From Maribacter aquivivus (GTDB taxonomy: Bacteria > Bacteroidota > Bacteroidia > Flavobacteriales > Flavobacteriaceae), in assembly GCF_900142175.1 (NCBI RefSeq), contig NZ_FQZX01000002.1:539317-603316 (forward strand): a DNA stretch of 64,000 nucleotides, in the 5' to 3' direction. The position numbers and the translations under genes are program-made. The notes below the pieces were generated by a model. It was not told the origin of the DNA, ran no database searches, and saw only the letters and a program-made list of their open reading frames with translations. Shown here piece by piece: positions 1 to 8,444 of the stretch (the stretch's first letter is position 1; the number at the start of each line of letters is the position of its first letter).

Positions 1-726
1 GTTGCAGGTAACGGAATCAAAAAATTAGAAGCTGCAGGTTGCGTGGTTAAAGTAGGTGTCCTACAAAAAGAATGCGAAGAACATCATAAACGCTTTCTCA
101 CCTTTTTCACCAAAAAACGACCATATCTAATTTTGAAGTGGGCAGAAACTGCTGACGGATTTATTGCTCCTGAACCTTTAAAACGCGGAGAAGAAAAGAA
201 ACCCTATTGGATAACCAATACCAAATCCCGACAATTAGTACATAAATGGCGTAGCGAAGAGGCTGGTATTTTAGTAGGTACAAATACAGTCTTGGCTGAC
301 AATCCTCAATTAAACCTAAGAGATTGGTCCGGCAAAGCACCTACACGCATTGTATTAGATAGAAGCTTAAAGATTTCTAGAGATTATCACGTTCTTGACG
401 GAAAACAAAAGACCATTATCTGCACCGAAATAACAGATAGCAACTCCCATTTAGAAGGAGTAACTTATAAAATCATCAATTTTAATTCTGATGTACCGCA
501 ACAGCTATGTAATGTGATGCATGAAGAGCAGATACAAAGTGTAATAATTGAAGGCGGCTCACAAACACTGCAAAGTTTTATTGATGCCAACCTGTGGGAT
601 GAAGCTCGAATTTTTAAGGGAGCGAATAATTTCACAAAAGGTATTGCTGCACCAAAAATTGCAGGACGCAACCAACAACAAATTCAAATTTTAACCGACC
701 AACTAACCATAGTACGAAATGATTAA
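1..726 (+). CDS. ribD: Riboflavin biosynthesis protein RibD, C-terminal part (5' end outside window)
   Basis: Partial gene: the reading frame is open from base 1, and an internal GTG at 43 is not the true start. About 241 residues are visible of a family that usually has 340-360. The part seen is the end of the deaminase domain followed by the whole reductase domain, which reduces the ribosyl side chain of the pyrimidinone intermediate with NADPH. Seen: RPYLILKWAETADGFIAP at the start of the reductase fold and VIIEGGSQTLQSF, the EGG loop typical of RibD/DHFR-like reductases. It overlaps the next gene by 8 bases, so the two are probably co-transcribed. Identification is firm; the deaminase zinc site lies outside the window. 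Confidence 0.93.
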   Translation, partial: VAGNGIKKLEAAGCVVKVGVLQKECEEHHKRFLTFFTKKRPYLILKWAETADGFIAPEPLKRGEEKKPYWITNTKSRQLVHKWRSEEAGILVGTNTVLADNPQLNLRDWSGKAPTRIVLDRSLKISRDYHVLDGKQKTIICTEITDSNSHLEGVTYKIINFNSDVPQQLCNVMHEEQIQSVIIEGGSQTLQSFIDANLWDEARIFKGANNFTKGIAAPKIAGRNQQQIQILTDQLTIVRND

Positions 727-1321
727 AAACATCATATTTGATTTTGGAGATATCTTCATTAATCTTGATAAGCAAGCCCCTTTATTAGAAATGGCAAAAT
801 TCGGGTTCACCGAATTGACTCCTGAATTAGATACCATTTTCAAAAAATATGAAATGGGGTTAATGGAGTCTGATGAATTTATTAATAGGCTACAGGCTAT
901 ATTCACCAATGCTACAAAAGATCAAATTAAAGACGCATGGAATTCTATTATTTTAGATTTCCCTGAGGACAGACTTACATTCATTGAAAAACTAAAAAAC
1001 GATAATCAATATCGCCTGTTTTTATTGAGTAATACCAATGACTTGCATATTGACAAAGTGAAAGAATCCATGGGATTGGAAAGGTTCAATAGGTTCAAAA
1101 ATTGTTTTGAGGTATTCTACCTATCGCAAGAAATGTATATGCGCAAACCTAATGCAGACATTTATGAGTTTGTCTTAAGTGAAAATGAATTAAATGCAAA
1201 TGAAACCTTCTTTTTAGACGATACTAAAGAAAATACGGATGCCGCGTCTAAACTAGGTATACATTGCTGGAATCTTCAAGTTGGTAAGGAAGATGTTCTA
1301 GAAACTTTAAGCCACCTCTAA
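719..1321 (+). CDS. HAD-superfamily hydrolase (YihX-like)
   Basis: A 200-residue HAD-like phosphatase, the usual length for the YihX group. Motif I is IIFDFGDIFINLD, with the nucleophile Asp but Gly at the +2 position, as in other FDxGxxL-type members. Motif II is LLSNTN, the motif III lysine is probably in RKPNADIYEF, and motif IV is FFLDDTKEN. A cap insertion lies at roughly residues 15-90. Family members act on small phosphorylated metabolites; the substrate here cannot be read from sequence. Position directly after ribD makes the missing riboflavin-pathway phosphatase (dephosphorylation of 5-amino-6-ribitylamino-uracil phosphate) an attractive but unproven idea. It abuts the following transporter gene. 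Confidence 0.85.
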   Translation: MIKNIIFDFGDIFINLDKQAPLLEMAKFGFTELTPELDTIFKKYEMGLMESDEFINRLQAIFTNATKDQIKDAWNSIILDFPEDRLTFIEKLKNDNQYRLFLLSNTNDLHIDKVKESMGLERFNRFKNCFEVFYLSQEMYMRKPNADIYEFVLSENELNANETFFLDDTKENTDAASKLGIHCWNLQVGKEDVLETLSHL

Positions 1322-2206
1322 ATGATTTATTTAGCGTTTAGCATTCTATTTTCAAGCCTAATTTTCGTCATTTTTAAATTGTATGCCAAATATCAGGTTC
1401 AAATCATATATGCTATAATTACCAATTACTTTATTGCTTGTACTGTAGGTGTCATCTATTATAATGAGCCAATACACCTTGCTGAAATACCACAGAAAAG
1501 TTGGTTTTGGGGAAGTGTCGCATTAGGTCTTCTTTTCATACTAATATTTAACCTGATGGCAACAACCTCTCAGAAACTAGGAGTCTCTGTTGCATCAGTA
1601 GCCACTAAGATGTCGCTCACCATACCTGTATTATTCGGAGTTTTCTTCTATAAGGAGACACTAGGTGTATTGGAAATTATTGGGATCGTCCTTGCGTTAC
1701 TAGCCGTTTATTTCACCTCATTAAAAGAACAAAAAGTAAAAGCTGAAAAATGGGCTTTCGCATTACCTGTTTTAGTCTTTCTAGGTTCGGGAACTATAGA
1801 CACCAGCATAAAATACTTTCAAGATGCTCATATGCCCGAAGAGGAATATGCATTATTCTCTGCAACAGTATTTTTATCTGCAGGTATTTTCGGATTACTT
1901 TTCATCGCATTCAAATCTACCCAACAGCGACTAAAAGTAAATTTTAAAAATATTATTGGCGGTATTTGTTTGGGTGTCCCTAATTACTTCTCCATCTATT
2001 TTTTACTTAAAGCATTACAACACCCAACATGGAACAGCGCTTCTGTTTTCACTATTAATAATGTGGCAATTGTAATGTTCTCTACTTTATTGGGTATTAT
2101 ACTGTTTAGAGAGCGCCTAACGGCTAAAAACTGGTTCGGGATAGGATTGGCTATCTTTAGTATAATTCTAGTTGCTTTTGGTCAGCAACTAATGACTTTC
2201 ATTTAA
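1322..2206 (+). CDS. DMT-superfamily (EamA) membrane transporter
   Basis: A 294-residue, very hydrophobic protein with about ten predicted transmembrane segments in two repeats, the layout of EamA/DMT permeases. Each half ends in a glycine-rich helix; the second half has FRERLTAKNWFGIGLAIFSI, the usual end of an EamA domain, and the first half has FYKETLGVLEIIGIVLALLA. It acts in the inner membrane and probably exports or imports a small metabolite. Its ATG follows the stop of the HAD gene with no gap, so the two are translationally coupled. The neighbouring ribD invites a flavin-related substrate, but nothing in the protein shows it. Confidence 0.85.
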   Translation: MIYLAFSILFSSLIFVIFKLYAKYQVQIIYAIITNYFIACTVGVIYYNEPIHLAEIPQKSWFWGSVALGLLFILIFNLMATTSQKLGVSVASVATKMSLTIPVLFGVFFYKETLGVLEIIGIVLALLAVYFTSLKEQKVKAEKWAFALPVLVFLGSGTIDTSIKYFQDAHMPEEEYALFSATVFLSAGIFGLLFIAFKSTQQRLKVNFKNIIGGICLGVPNYFSIYFLLKALQHPTWNSASVFTINNVAIVMFSTLLGIILFRERLTAKNWFGIGLAIFSIILVAFGQQLMTFI

Positions 2207-2223
2207 AAATTACTTTTACATTA

Positions 2224-2826
2224 ATGGACGCTTATAAAACAATCTCTAAACCATCTGAACCTATTATGTTCAAAGAACGGAAGAGTAAGTTTTATGGCTA
2301 TTGCTTTCCAGTTTCTGATGAAGATACTGTAAAAGAACATATAGAAGCACTTAAAAAAGAATACCCCACAGCAAACCACGTATGCTACGCTTGGCAAATG
2401 GGTATTGAAACAAAATCGTATCGTGCTAATGATGATGGTGAACCAAACAACTCTGCCGGTATGCCAATTTACGGGCAATTGCAGTCTTTTGATGTAACCA
2501 ACACCTTGGTTGCCGTGGTTCGTATTTTCGGCGGTACAAAATTAGGTGTCGGCGGATTAATAAGTACTTACAAAGAAGCAGCTAAGTTAGCCTTGGAAAA
2601 TGCTAAAATAGTTACCCGAGTTTTACAACAACAACTATCGGTAACGTTTGAGTATTCCGAAATGGATATTGTAATGAGATTGATAAAAAAACACCAGCTT
2701 ACTATTGTCTCTCAAGATTTACACCTTAAATGTAAAATGATTCTATCTATCAATAAAAGTGATTTTAAAGAGACAATGAAACTTTTAAAGGCACATCATA
2801 AATTAGAAATTAGAGCAATTGACTAA
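2224..2826 (+). CDS. YigZ/IMPACT family protein
   Basis: A 200-residue member of the YigZ/IMPACT family, of the usual length. The conserved core is visible: KSKFYGYCFPV near residue 20, ANHVCYAW near 58, YRANDDGEPNNSAGMPI near 72-88 and RIFGGTKLGVGGL near 108-120. The C-terminal third is the ferredoxin-like extension found in bacterial members. The molecular function is not settled; eukaryotic IMPACT regulates the kinase GCN2, and bacterial proteins have been linked to ribosomes or nucleic acids. It follows the DMT gene by 17 bases and ends the ribD run. The thioesterase gene converges from the other side, 3 bases beyond its stop. Confidence 0.9.
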   Translation: MDAYKTISKPSEPIMFKERKSKFYGYCFPVSDEDTVKEHIEALKKEYPTANHVCYAWQMGIETKSYRANDDGEPNNSAGMPIYGQLQSFDVTNTLVAVVRIFGGTKLGVGGLISTYKEAAKLALENAKIVTRVLQQQLSVTFEYSEMDIVMRLIKKHQLTIVSQDLHLKCKMILSINKSDFKETMKLLKAHHKLEIRAID

Positions 2827-2829
2827 TTT

Positions 2830-3228
2830 CTAATACTCCAATTTATCTAAAAGTAATTGTGGACATCTCGTAGGTCTTTTGCGCTTCATATCCATAAAAA
2901 CTAAAACCGTGTTAGCCGTTGCCAATAATTCTCCCGCCTCATTCGTAATTTCATAATCAAATTCTATTCGAACAGCAGGTTTTTTCTTTAAAATAACTTT
3001 AACTGTTATTAAATCATCATATAACGCTGACTTTAAATATTTTATTGACAAACTTATCACAGGAAGCATAATTCCGCCTTCCTCCATGCTTTTGTAAGAA
3101 ATGCCTAATGACCTTAACCATTCAACTCTTGCCAATTCTAAGTATTGAGCATAGTTACCATGATAGACAACGCCCATCTGGTCGGTTTCACTATATCTAA
3201 TTCGAAAAGAAATTTCGTTTGTACGCAT
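2830..3228 (-). CDS. Acyl-CoA thioesterase, 4HBT/YbgC type
   Basis: A 132-residue single hotdog-fold protein of the YbgC/FadM type, which hydrolyses acyl-CoA thioesters in the cytoplasm. Seen: FRIRYSETDQMGVVYHGNYA at residues 8-27, where the Asp in YSETDQMG is the expected catalytic residue, followed by YLELARVEWLRSLG. Length matches the family. It converges on the yigZ gene and diverges from dnaA; the roughly 200-base gap to dnaA must carry both promoters. Substrate chain length cannot be predicted. The family is certain, the exact role is not. Confidence 0.9.
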   Translation of the reverse strand: MRTNEISFRIRYSETDQMGVVYHGNYAQYLELARVEWLRSLGISYKSMEEGGIMLPVISLSIKYLKSALYDDLITVKVILKKKPAVRIEFDYEITNEAGELLATANTVLVFMDMKRKRPTRCPQLLLDKLEY

Positions 3229-3430
3229 TTATTTGAAGTAAAAAGTATATATTTAAAAGCTCCCCTATTGAGCAAGCGAACATGAGAAAAAAAAAGGTCA
3301 AATTCAATGACATTCGATTTTTTTTTTCAATAATTTGTTCACATATTTGCCCAAGTTGAAAGAGAACCTATATTGATTTTTTATAATCACCTATAGCTCA
3401 ACGCTAACCATTAAAAGTGTAAAATTTATT

Positions 3431-4855
3431 ATGAGTGTTACTGCAAATTCCGTATGGAAAAACTGTTTGGCTTTTATTAAGGATAATATCCAACCGCAGG
3501 CATTCAAGACTTGGTTTGAACCTATTAAACCGGTCAAACTATCTGAGAACGCATTAAGTATTCAAGTACCTAGTAAATTTTTTTACGAGTGGTTAGAAGA
3601 ACATTACGTTAAACTTCTGAAAGTTGCTCTTACTAAAGAATTAGGAGAATCTGCAAAGTTGGTGTACATCATTAGAATGGAAAACACTTACGGAAACAAA
3701 GAACCTTTTACTGAAAAAATTCCGAGTTCTAACAGAGGCGCTATGGCAGCTCAAGAAATGGATGTTCCTATTAAATCTAAAAATCCTGAATTAAGAAATC
3801 CGTTTGTTATTCCAGGTATTAGGAATATCAAAATAGAATCTCAGTTAAACCCTAATTATAATTTTGATAACTTCCTAGAAGGTGATTCTAACCGTTTAGC
3901 AAGATCTGCCGGTATGGCGGTTGCTAATAAACCTGGTGGCACATCTTTTAATCCGTTATTGGTATTTGGTGGTGTTGGTCTTGGAAAAACACACTTAGCT
4001 CATGCTATTGGTGTTGAAATAAAAGATAAATATCCAGAACGTACCGTTTTATATATTTCAGCTGAGAAATTTACGCAACAGTATATAGAGTCTGTTAAGA
4101 AAAATACCAGAAATGATTTTATTCATTTCTACCAATTAATAGATGTATTGATTATTGACGATGTACAATTCTTATCAGGTAAATCTGGTACGCAAGATGT
4201 ATTCTTCCATATTTTCAACCATTTACATCAAAATGGAAAGCAAGTAATACTTACGTCCGATAAAGCACCTGTAGATATGCAGGATATTGAGCAACGTTTA
4301 CTTTCTCGTTTTAAATGGGGATTATCAGCAGAACTGCAGAGTCCTGATTACGAAACAAGAATCTCTATTTTAAAGAATAAGCTATATAGAGATGGTGTTG
4401 AAATACCTGAAGACATTATAGAATATGTTGCTAAACATATTAAAACAAATATAAGAGAGCTAGAAGGTGCAATTATTTCTTTAATAGCACAATCAACCTT
4501 GAACAAAAGAGAAGTTACTATTGAGCTTGCACAACAGGTCGTAGAAAAGTTTGTAAAGAATACCAAACGCGAAGTTTCTATTGATTACATACAAAAAGTA
4601 GTTTCTGATTACTTTGAAATGGATGTGGCTACTTTACAGTCTAAAACTAGAAAGAGACACATTGTACAAGCAAGGCAATTAGCTATGTTCTTTGCGAAGA
4701 AGTTTACTAAAGCCTCTTTAGCAAGTATTGGTTCACAAATTGGCAAAAGAGATCATGCTACCGTTTTACACGCATGTAAAACTGTTGACAACCTTGCCGA
4801 AACCGATAAGCAGTTTCGCAAATACATAGATGATTTAACTAAGAAATTTTCTTAA
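3431..4855 (+). CDS. dnaA: Chromosomal replication initiator protein DnaA
   Basis: A 474-residue DnaA, the normal length. Domain I (residues 1-90) carries the VWKNCLAFIKDNIQPQAFKT helix that contacts helicase. The AAA+ domain has Walker A GGVGLGKTHLAHAIG and Walker B VLIIDDVQFLSG, and the arginine-finger region is QRLLSRFKWG. Domain IV contains the DnaA signature KRDHATVLHACKTVDNL that binds DnaA boxes. The protein binds the origin as ATP-DnaA and opens the duplex. It begins a plus-strand run with the phosphatase and the RsmI-like gene. No cluster of DnaA boxes is visible beside it, so the origin is probably elsewhere. Confidence 0.98.
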   Translation: MSVTANSVWKNCLAFIKDNIQPQAFKTWFEPIKPVKLSENALSIQVPSKFFYEWLEEHYVKLLKVALTKELGESAKLVYIIRMENTYGNKEPFTEKIPSSNRGAMAAQEMDVPIKSKNPELRNPFVIPGIRNIKIESQLNPNYNFDNFLEGDSNRLARSAGMAVANKPGGTSFNPLLVFGGVGLGKTHLAHAIGVEIKDKYPERTVLYISAEKFTQQYIESVKKNTRNDFIHFYQLIDVLIIDDVQFLSGKSGTQDVFFHIFNHLHQNGKQVILTSDKAPVDMQDIEQRLLSRFKWGLSAELQSPDYETRISILKNKLYRDGVEIPEDIIEYVAKHIKTNIRELEGAIISLIAQSTLNKREVTIELAQQVVEKFVKNTKREVSIDYIQKVVSDYFEMDVATLQSKTRKRHIVQARQLAMFFAKKFTKASLASIGSQIGKRDHATVLHACKTVDNLAETDKQFRKYIDDLTKKFS

Positions 4856-4867
4856 AACTTACGTTGC

Positions 4868-5320
4868 ATGAAGGTGTTAATGGTTTGCCTAGGTAATATA
4901 TGCAGGTCTCCATTAGCAGAAGGCATTCTTAAAAGCAAAGTTGACGCTACAAAAATTTATGTTGATTCCGCAGGTACCGGAGGTTACCACATAGGAAACG
5001 CTCCAGACCCAAGATCAATTAAAGTAGCGCATGAACATGGTTTGGACATAAGCGCTCAAGTCTGCAGAAAATTTACCGTTTCTGATTTTGATTCTTTTGA
5101 CCTCATTTTTGCAATGGACAAAAGTAACTACACCAATATCATAGGTCTAGCAAGAAATAATGGCGATGTGGAAAAAGTGAAGCTTATTTTAAATGAAATA
5201 AGTTCTTCAGACAAAGAAGTTCCAGATCCATATTATGATGCCGAAGACGGATTTGAACATGTTTTTCAAATGATTGATCAAGCTTGCGATAGTATTGCCG
5301 CAAGATTACAAAGAAAATAA
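4868..5320 (+). CDS. Low-molecular-weight protein-tyrosine phosphatase
   Basis: A 150-residue LMW phosphatase. The catalytic P-loop is VCLGNICRSPLAEG near residues 6-19 (C-x5-R), and the general acid lies in VPDPYYDAEDGF near residue 117. Length and both motifs match the family, which removes phosphate from tyrosine on proteins or sometimes from small molecules. It lies 12 bases after dnaA and directly abuts the next gene, so all three are probably co-transcribed. There is no tyrosine kinase or capsule gene in the window, so the physiological target is unknown; arginine-phosphatase activity, known in some relatives, cannot be excluded. Confidence 0.93.
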   Translation: MKVLMVCLGNICRSPLAEGILKSKVDATKIYVDSAGTGGYHIGNAPDPRSIKVAHEHGLDISAQVCRKFTVSDFDSFDLIFAMDKSNYTNIIGLARNNGDVEKVKLILNEISSSDKEVPDPYYDAEDGFEHVFQMIDQACDSIAARLQRK

Positions 5321-6043
5321 ATGAGCGTACAAAACGGAAAAATAGGAAAAGTATATTTAATACCTACAACCTTAGGCGATATGCCTCCTTTAGAGGTTTT
5401 ACCAATTTCAATTAAACAAACAATTGAGAAATTAGACCACTACGTCGTTGAAAATGAAAAAACCGCTCGACATTTTATAAAAAAGATAAGTCCTAGAAAA
5501 TCTCAACCTAGTTTAAAACTATTTGTATTAAACAAGTTTACCGAAGCAGCCGAGATTCCTAGTTTTCTAAATCCATGTTTAGAAGGTTTTGATGTTGGTA
5601 TACTTTCTGAAGCTGGTTGCCCAGGTATTGCAGACCCTGGTGCCGCTGTAGTTAAAATAGCCCATGACAAAAATATTCAAGTTGTTCCGTTAGTAGGACC
5701 TTCTTCAATTCTTTTAGCATTAATGGCTAGCGGAATGAACGGTCAAAACTTTGCCTTTAATGGCTACCTACCTATTGATGGTTCTGAACGAAAAAAATAT
5801 ATCAAAAACTTAGAACGAAAATCAAAAGAAGACAAACAGTCGCAGGTTTTTATTGAGACTCCGTACCGCAACAATAAAATGCTAGAAGAACTTATTAAAA
5901 CTTTAGCTCCGAGTACCAGAATTTGTGTGGCAGCAGATATTACCTTGTCAACGGAATACATTAAAACAAAAACCGCCATAAATTGGAAAAAAGAAAATGT
6001 AGATCTGCATAAAAGACCTGCTATTTTCATTATTCAGGCATAA
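5321..6043 (+). CDS. SAM-dependent methyltransferase, RsmI-like (tetrapyrrole methylase fold)
   Basis: A 240-residue TP-methylase-fold protein related to RsmI, which 2'-O-methylates the ribose of C1402 in 16S rRNA. Seen: GKVYLIPTTLGDMPPLEVLP at the N-terminus, GILSEAGCPGIADPGAAVV near residue 90 (the SAM-binding SEAGxPGIsDPG block), VVPLVGPSSILLALMASG near 125, and FIETPYRNNKMLEEL near 172. It is shorter and more divergent than E. coli RsmI, and N-terminal LIPTTLGD replaces the usual ATPIGN. This fits a Bacteroidota-specific paralogue, so the target base is not certain. It ends the dnaA run and is followed by a hairpin terminator. Confidence 0.85.
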   Translation: MSVQNGKIGKVYLIPTTLGDMPPLEVLPISIKQTIEKLDHYVVENEKTARHFIKKISPRKSQPSLKLFVLNKFTEAAEIPSFLNPCLEGFDVGILSEAGCPGIADPGAAVVKIAHDKNIQVVPLVGPSSILLALMASGMNGQNFAFNGYLPIDGSERKKYIKNLERKSKEDKQSQVFIETPYRNNKMLEELIKTLAPSTRICVAADITLSTEYIKTKTAINWKKENVDLHKRPAIFIIQA

Positions 6044-6045
6044 AA

Positions 6046-6075
6046 AAAACCTTGACAAATAAATGCCAAGGTTTT
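6046..6075. terminator. Bidirectional hairpin terminator
   Basis: AAAACCTTG (6046-6054) pairs with CAAGGTTTT (6067-6075) around a 12-base loop, with A and T runs on either side. It sits between the ends of the convergent RsmI-like and lysozyme-fold genes and can serve both strands. Confidence 0.75.
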
Positions 6076-6099
6076 CCATTTTCATATTTCCGTAAAATC

Positions 6100-6729
6100 T
6101 TAAATTCTTGGGTTTCTTTTTGCCACTACCATAGAGACATCATAACCCGCAAACTTTTTCATATAGTTTGAAATACTAGTACCGTAACCATCTGAAATCT
6201 CCATTCGACCGTGAGACCTAAGATATAACTTTACATTACCTGGTCCGGCTAAATGTGCTGCTGCCAGAATACCAGATTCAGTTACCTGAATACCATTCAT
6301 TCTAACACCTACATAACGCTTAATATCTCTTCTTAAGATCCACTTGTTTCGAGATGTGTTCACTTGAAATACTTTTTCTTGTAAAACAGGATTTCTTAAA
6401 AAACGATTACCGTCATAAACACCAACTAACTCTAGAGTACCTAGACCAAATTGATATTTTCCCAAATACCCGTAAGTATTAGTGACAAAATAATTGCCTT
6501 GAGATTCTTTAAAAGCTAACGCTTCTTTAAAACCTATAAATTGACTACCAAGAAAGGGGGGAGCGATTTGATAATTTGCCAATATAGCCTCTTCTTGAGG
6601 ATAAGAAACCATAAAAGATTCCTTCACTTTTAGCTGCTTAGGCACTTCAACCGTAAAAGATTTAAACCCATAACCAGATAAAATAAAAATCGCAATAAGA
6701 GGACAACTTGCTAATATCCATCTTCTCAT
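6100..6729 (-). CDS. Exported lysozyme-fold (lytic transglycosylase-like) protein
   Basis: A 209-residue protein with a hydrophobic N-terminal signal or anchor (residues 3-24), so it acts in the periplasm. The middle has EALAFKESQGNYFVTNTYGY followed by GKYQFG, the pattern of the catalytic-glutamate region of soluble lytic transglycosylases and lysozymes. It is followed by AAAHLAGPGNVKLYL, the alanine-rich helix typical of that fold. It probably cleaves or binds peptidoglycan. Database relatives are often labelled peptidoglycan-binding LysM protein, but I see no LysM repeat here. It is on the same strand as mltG, 147 bases downstream, which gives a cell-wall theme to this block. Confidence 0.7.
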   Translation of the reverse strand: MRRWILASCPLIAIFILSGYGFKSFTVEVPKQLKVKESFMVSYPQEEAILANYQIAPPFLGSQFIGFKEALAFKESQGNYFVTNTYGYLGKYQFGLGTLELVGVYDGNRFLRNPVLQEKVFQVNTSRNKWILRRDIKRYVGVRMNGIQVTESGILAAAHLAGPGNVKLYLRSHGRMEISDGYGTSISNYMKKFAGYDVSMVVAKRNPRI

Positions 6730-6876
6730 ATCATATATTTCTTAAGACTTACAGCGATTACTATTTGCTTGCTTAAATTTCTGCGGCAAAGGTAGACCTG
6801 AAATTATAAGAGTTTAAGAAGGTTCTGTTAAAAGAATACAGATTTAGTTAAGAAGTTCTAAAATTCGGATGAAAGC

Positions 6877-7920
6877 TTACCTATTGATTTTCTGAGCGTT
6901 AATCCATCGGATGTACTGTGCTTTATTTCGGTTGTGTTGCGTTAAATTCTCTGCAAACATATGATAACCGAACTTTTCAACATTTGCTACAAAGTAGTAG
7001 TAATTATGTTTTTTAGGATTCAAAACAGCATCTATAGCCGTGATATCTGGCATTGCAATTGGTCCTGGTGGTAGACCTGCATATTTGTAAGTATTGTAAG
7101 GAGAATCCATCTCCAAATCTTTATACAATACCCTTTTTATAACGGTATCAAAATTGCCTGTCTCTTTCTTTATAGCATAAATAACAGTAGGATCTGCCTG
7201 TAACAACATTCCCTTTCTCAACCTATTTAAATACACCCCAGCAACAGTAGGTCTTTCATCTACCTTTGCCGTTTCCTTATGCACTATAGAAGCTAAGGCA
7301 ATTACTTCATTTGGCTTTAAACCTATTGCACTTGCTTTCTCTTTACGGGTATCGGTCCAAAAACGATTGTATTCTTTCAACATTTTACCCCTAAAAAACT
7401 CTGCAGATGTATTCCAAAAGAATTCATAACTGTTAGGTATATAAAGTGATATTTTATTAGCATCATCAAATCCGTTAGCCTTCAAGAACTCTTGATCATC
7501 GAACGCCGCAACAAGCGATACGCTATCAGCTTCGATCTGACTTGCAATTCTACCTGCCAGATCATTAATATTCTCTTGATTATTGAATGATACTTTTACC
7601 GGTATATTCCCGCTTCGCAATGAGTTTACTATCTCATTGTTATTCATTCCTTTACCTATTTTATATTTACCCGCTTTTATGTTGGATAAATACCCTTTTC
7701 TATCTGCAGCAGCCTCAAATGAATCAAAATCTTCCAACACAGAAGAAAGTCGCTCTCTTAAATCATCTACTGTTGCATTGGTAGGGATATATACAATTGC
7801 CTCTTCATTATCAAAACCGGTATTGGGAGTAAAAAAAGTACCATAAAACGTGTACCCAAAAATTCCGCCTCCAATTAAACCTAAAAGTACTACACCTAAT
7901 AAAATACGCTTGATGTTCAT
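6877..7920 (-). CDS. mltG: Endolytic murein transglycosylase MltG
   Basis: A 347-residue MltG (YceG) protein, the normal length. One N-terminal transmembrane helix (residues 5-25) anchors it in the inner membrane; a LysM-like region follows, then the YceG domain. The catalytic glutamate is in ALASIVHKETAK near residue 215, and the conserved NLIPxPTV-like region reads MLLQADPTVIYAI. PYNTYKYAGLPPGPIAMP near residue 282 is the family signature. It cuts nascent glycan strands and sets their length. It overlaps the stop of the upstream GNAT gene by one base (TAATG), so dapF, GNAT and mltG form one minus-strand operon. Confidence 0.96.
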   Translation of the reverse strand: MNIKRILLGVVLLGLIGGGIFGYTFYGTFFTPNTGFDNEEAIVYIPTNATVDDLRERLSSVLEDFDSFEAAADRKGYLSNIKAGKYKIGKGMNNNEIVNSLRSGNIPVKVSFNNQENINDLAGRIASQIEADSVSLVAAFDDQEFLKANGFDDANKISLYIPNSYEFFWNTSAEFFRGKMLKEYNRFWTDTRKEKASAIGLKPNEVIALASIVHKETAKVDERPTVAGVYLNRLRKGMLLQADPTVIYAIKKETGNFDTVIKRVLYKDLEMDSPYNTYKYAGLPPGPIAMPDITAIDAVLNPKKHNYYYFVANVEKFGYHMFAENLTQHNRNKAQYIRWINAQKINR

Positions 7921-8444
7921 TAACTATTTATTTTTTGCAATAATATTTCATTCTTATAGGTATCCTTAAATCGCACCCAATCTTTCTTAATTCCAATTTC
8001 TTCAAAACCCAACTTTTTAAACAAATGTAAGCTTGGTGCATTTTCCTCTAAAATATTAGCATAAACCTGCCTTAAACCCAAAACTTCAAACAAGTAATTA
8101 CAAAGCAACGTTATTGCTTCTGCCCCTACTCCTTTATTTCTTTGATTTTTATCAAGTATAACAATACCAATACCTGCTCGATTATGATTTGGTTCAAAAT
8201 CAAAAACATCTATCAAACCTAGAGCTTGGTGTTCTTGCGAACATATGACCAAACGCAATTGCTTAACATCGTAAATATCTCTATGAGCACTATCTAAATA
8301 AAGCTGTAGCACATCTTTAGAATACGGCGTTACCGTACCGCTTACTTCCCAAACATCTGTATCATTCTCAAGTGCATACAGAAAATCAAGGTCTTTTTGT
8401 TCTAAAGCCCTTAGATAAATCTGTTCTCCTTTTAATGTTACCAC
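7920..8444 (-). CDS. GNAT-family N-acetyltransferase
   Basis: A 174-residue GNAT protein of the RimJ/RimL type. The acetyl-CoA pyrophosphate-binding loop is in DKNQRNKGVGAEAITLLCNY near residue 105 (R/Q-x-x-G-x-G/A pattern), and the last strand region is HLFKKLGFEEIG. Such proteins acetylate amino groups on small molecules or protein N-termini; the substrate is not evident. It overlaps dapF by 7 bases and mltG by 1 base, which indicates tight translational coupling with both. That does not by itself tie it to cell-wall chemistry. Confidence 0.85.
   Translation of the reverse strand: MVTLKGEQIYLRALEQKDLDFLYALENDTDVWEVSGTVTPYSKDVLQLYLDSAHRDIYDVKQLRLVICSQEHQALGLIDVFDFEPNHNRAGIGIVILDKNQRNKGVGAEAITLLCNYLFEVLGLRQVYANILEENAPSLHLFKKLGFEEIGIKKDWVRFKDTYKNEILLQKINS

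Noticed and set aside
3229..3430. Origin of replication next to dnaA
   Set aside because: Only one poor DnaA-box-like sequence (TTGTTCACA at 3335-3343) and one weak -7-like CATATTTG; no cluster of boxes or AT-rich unwinding element can be claimed.
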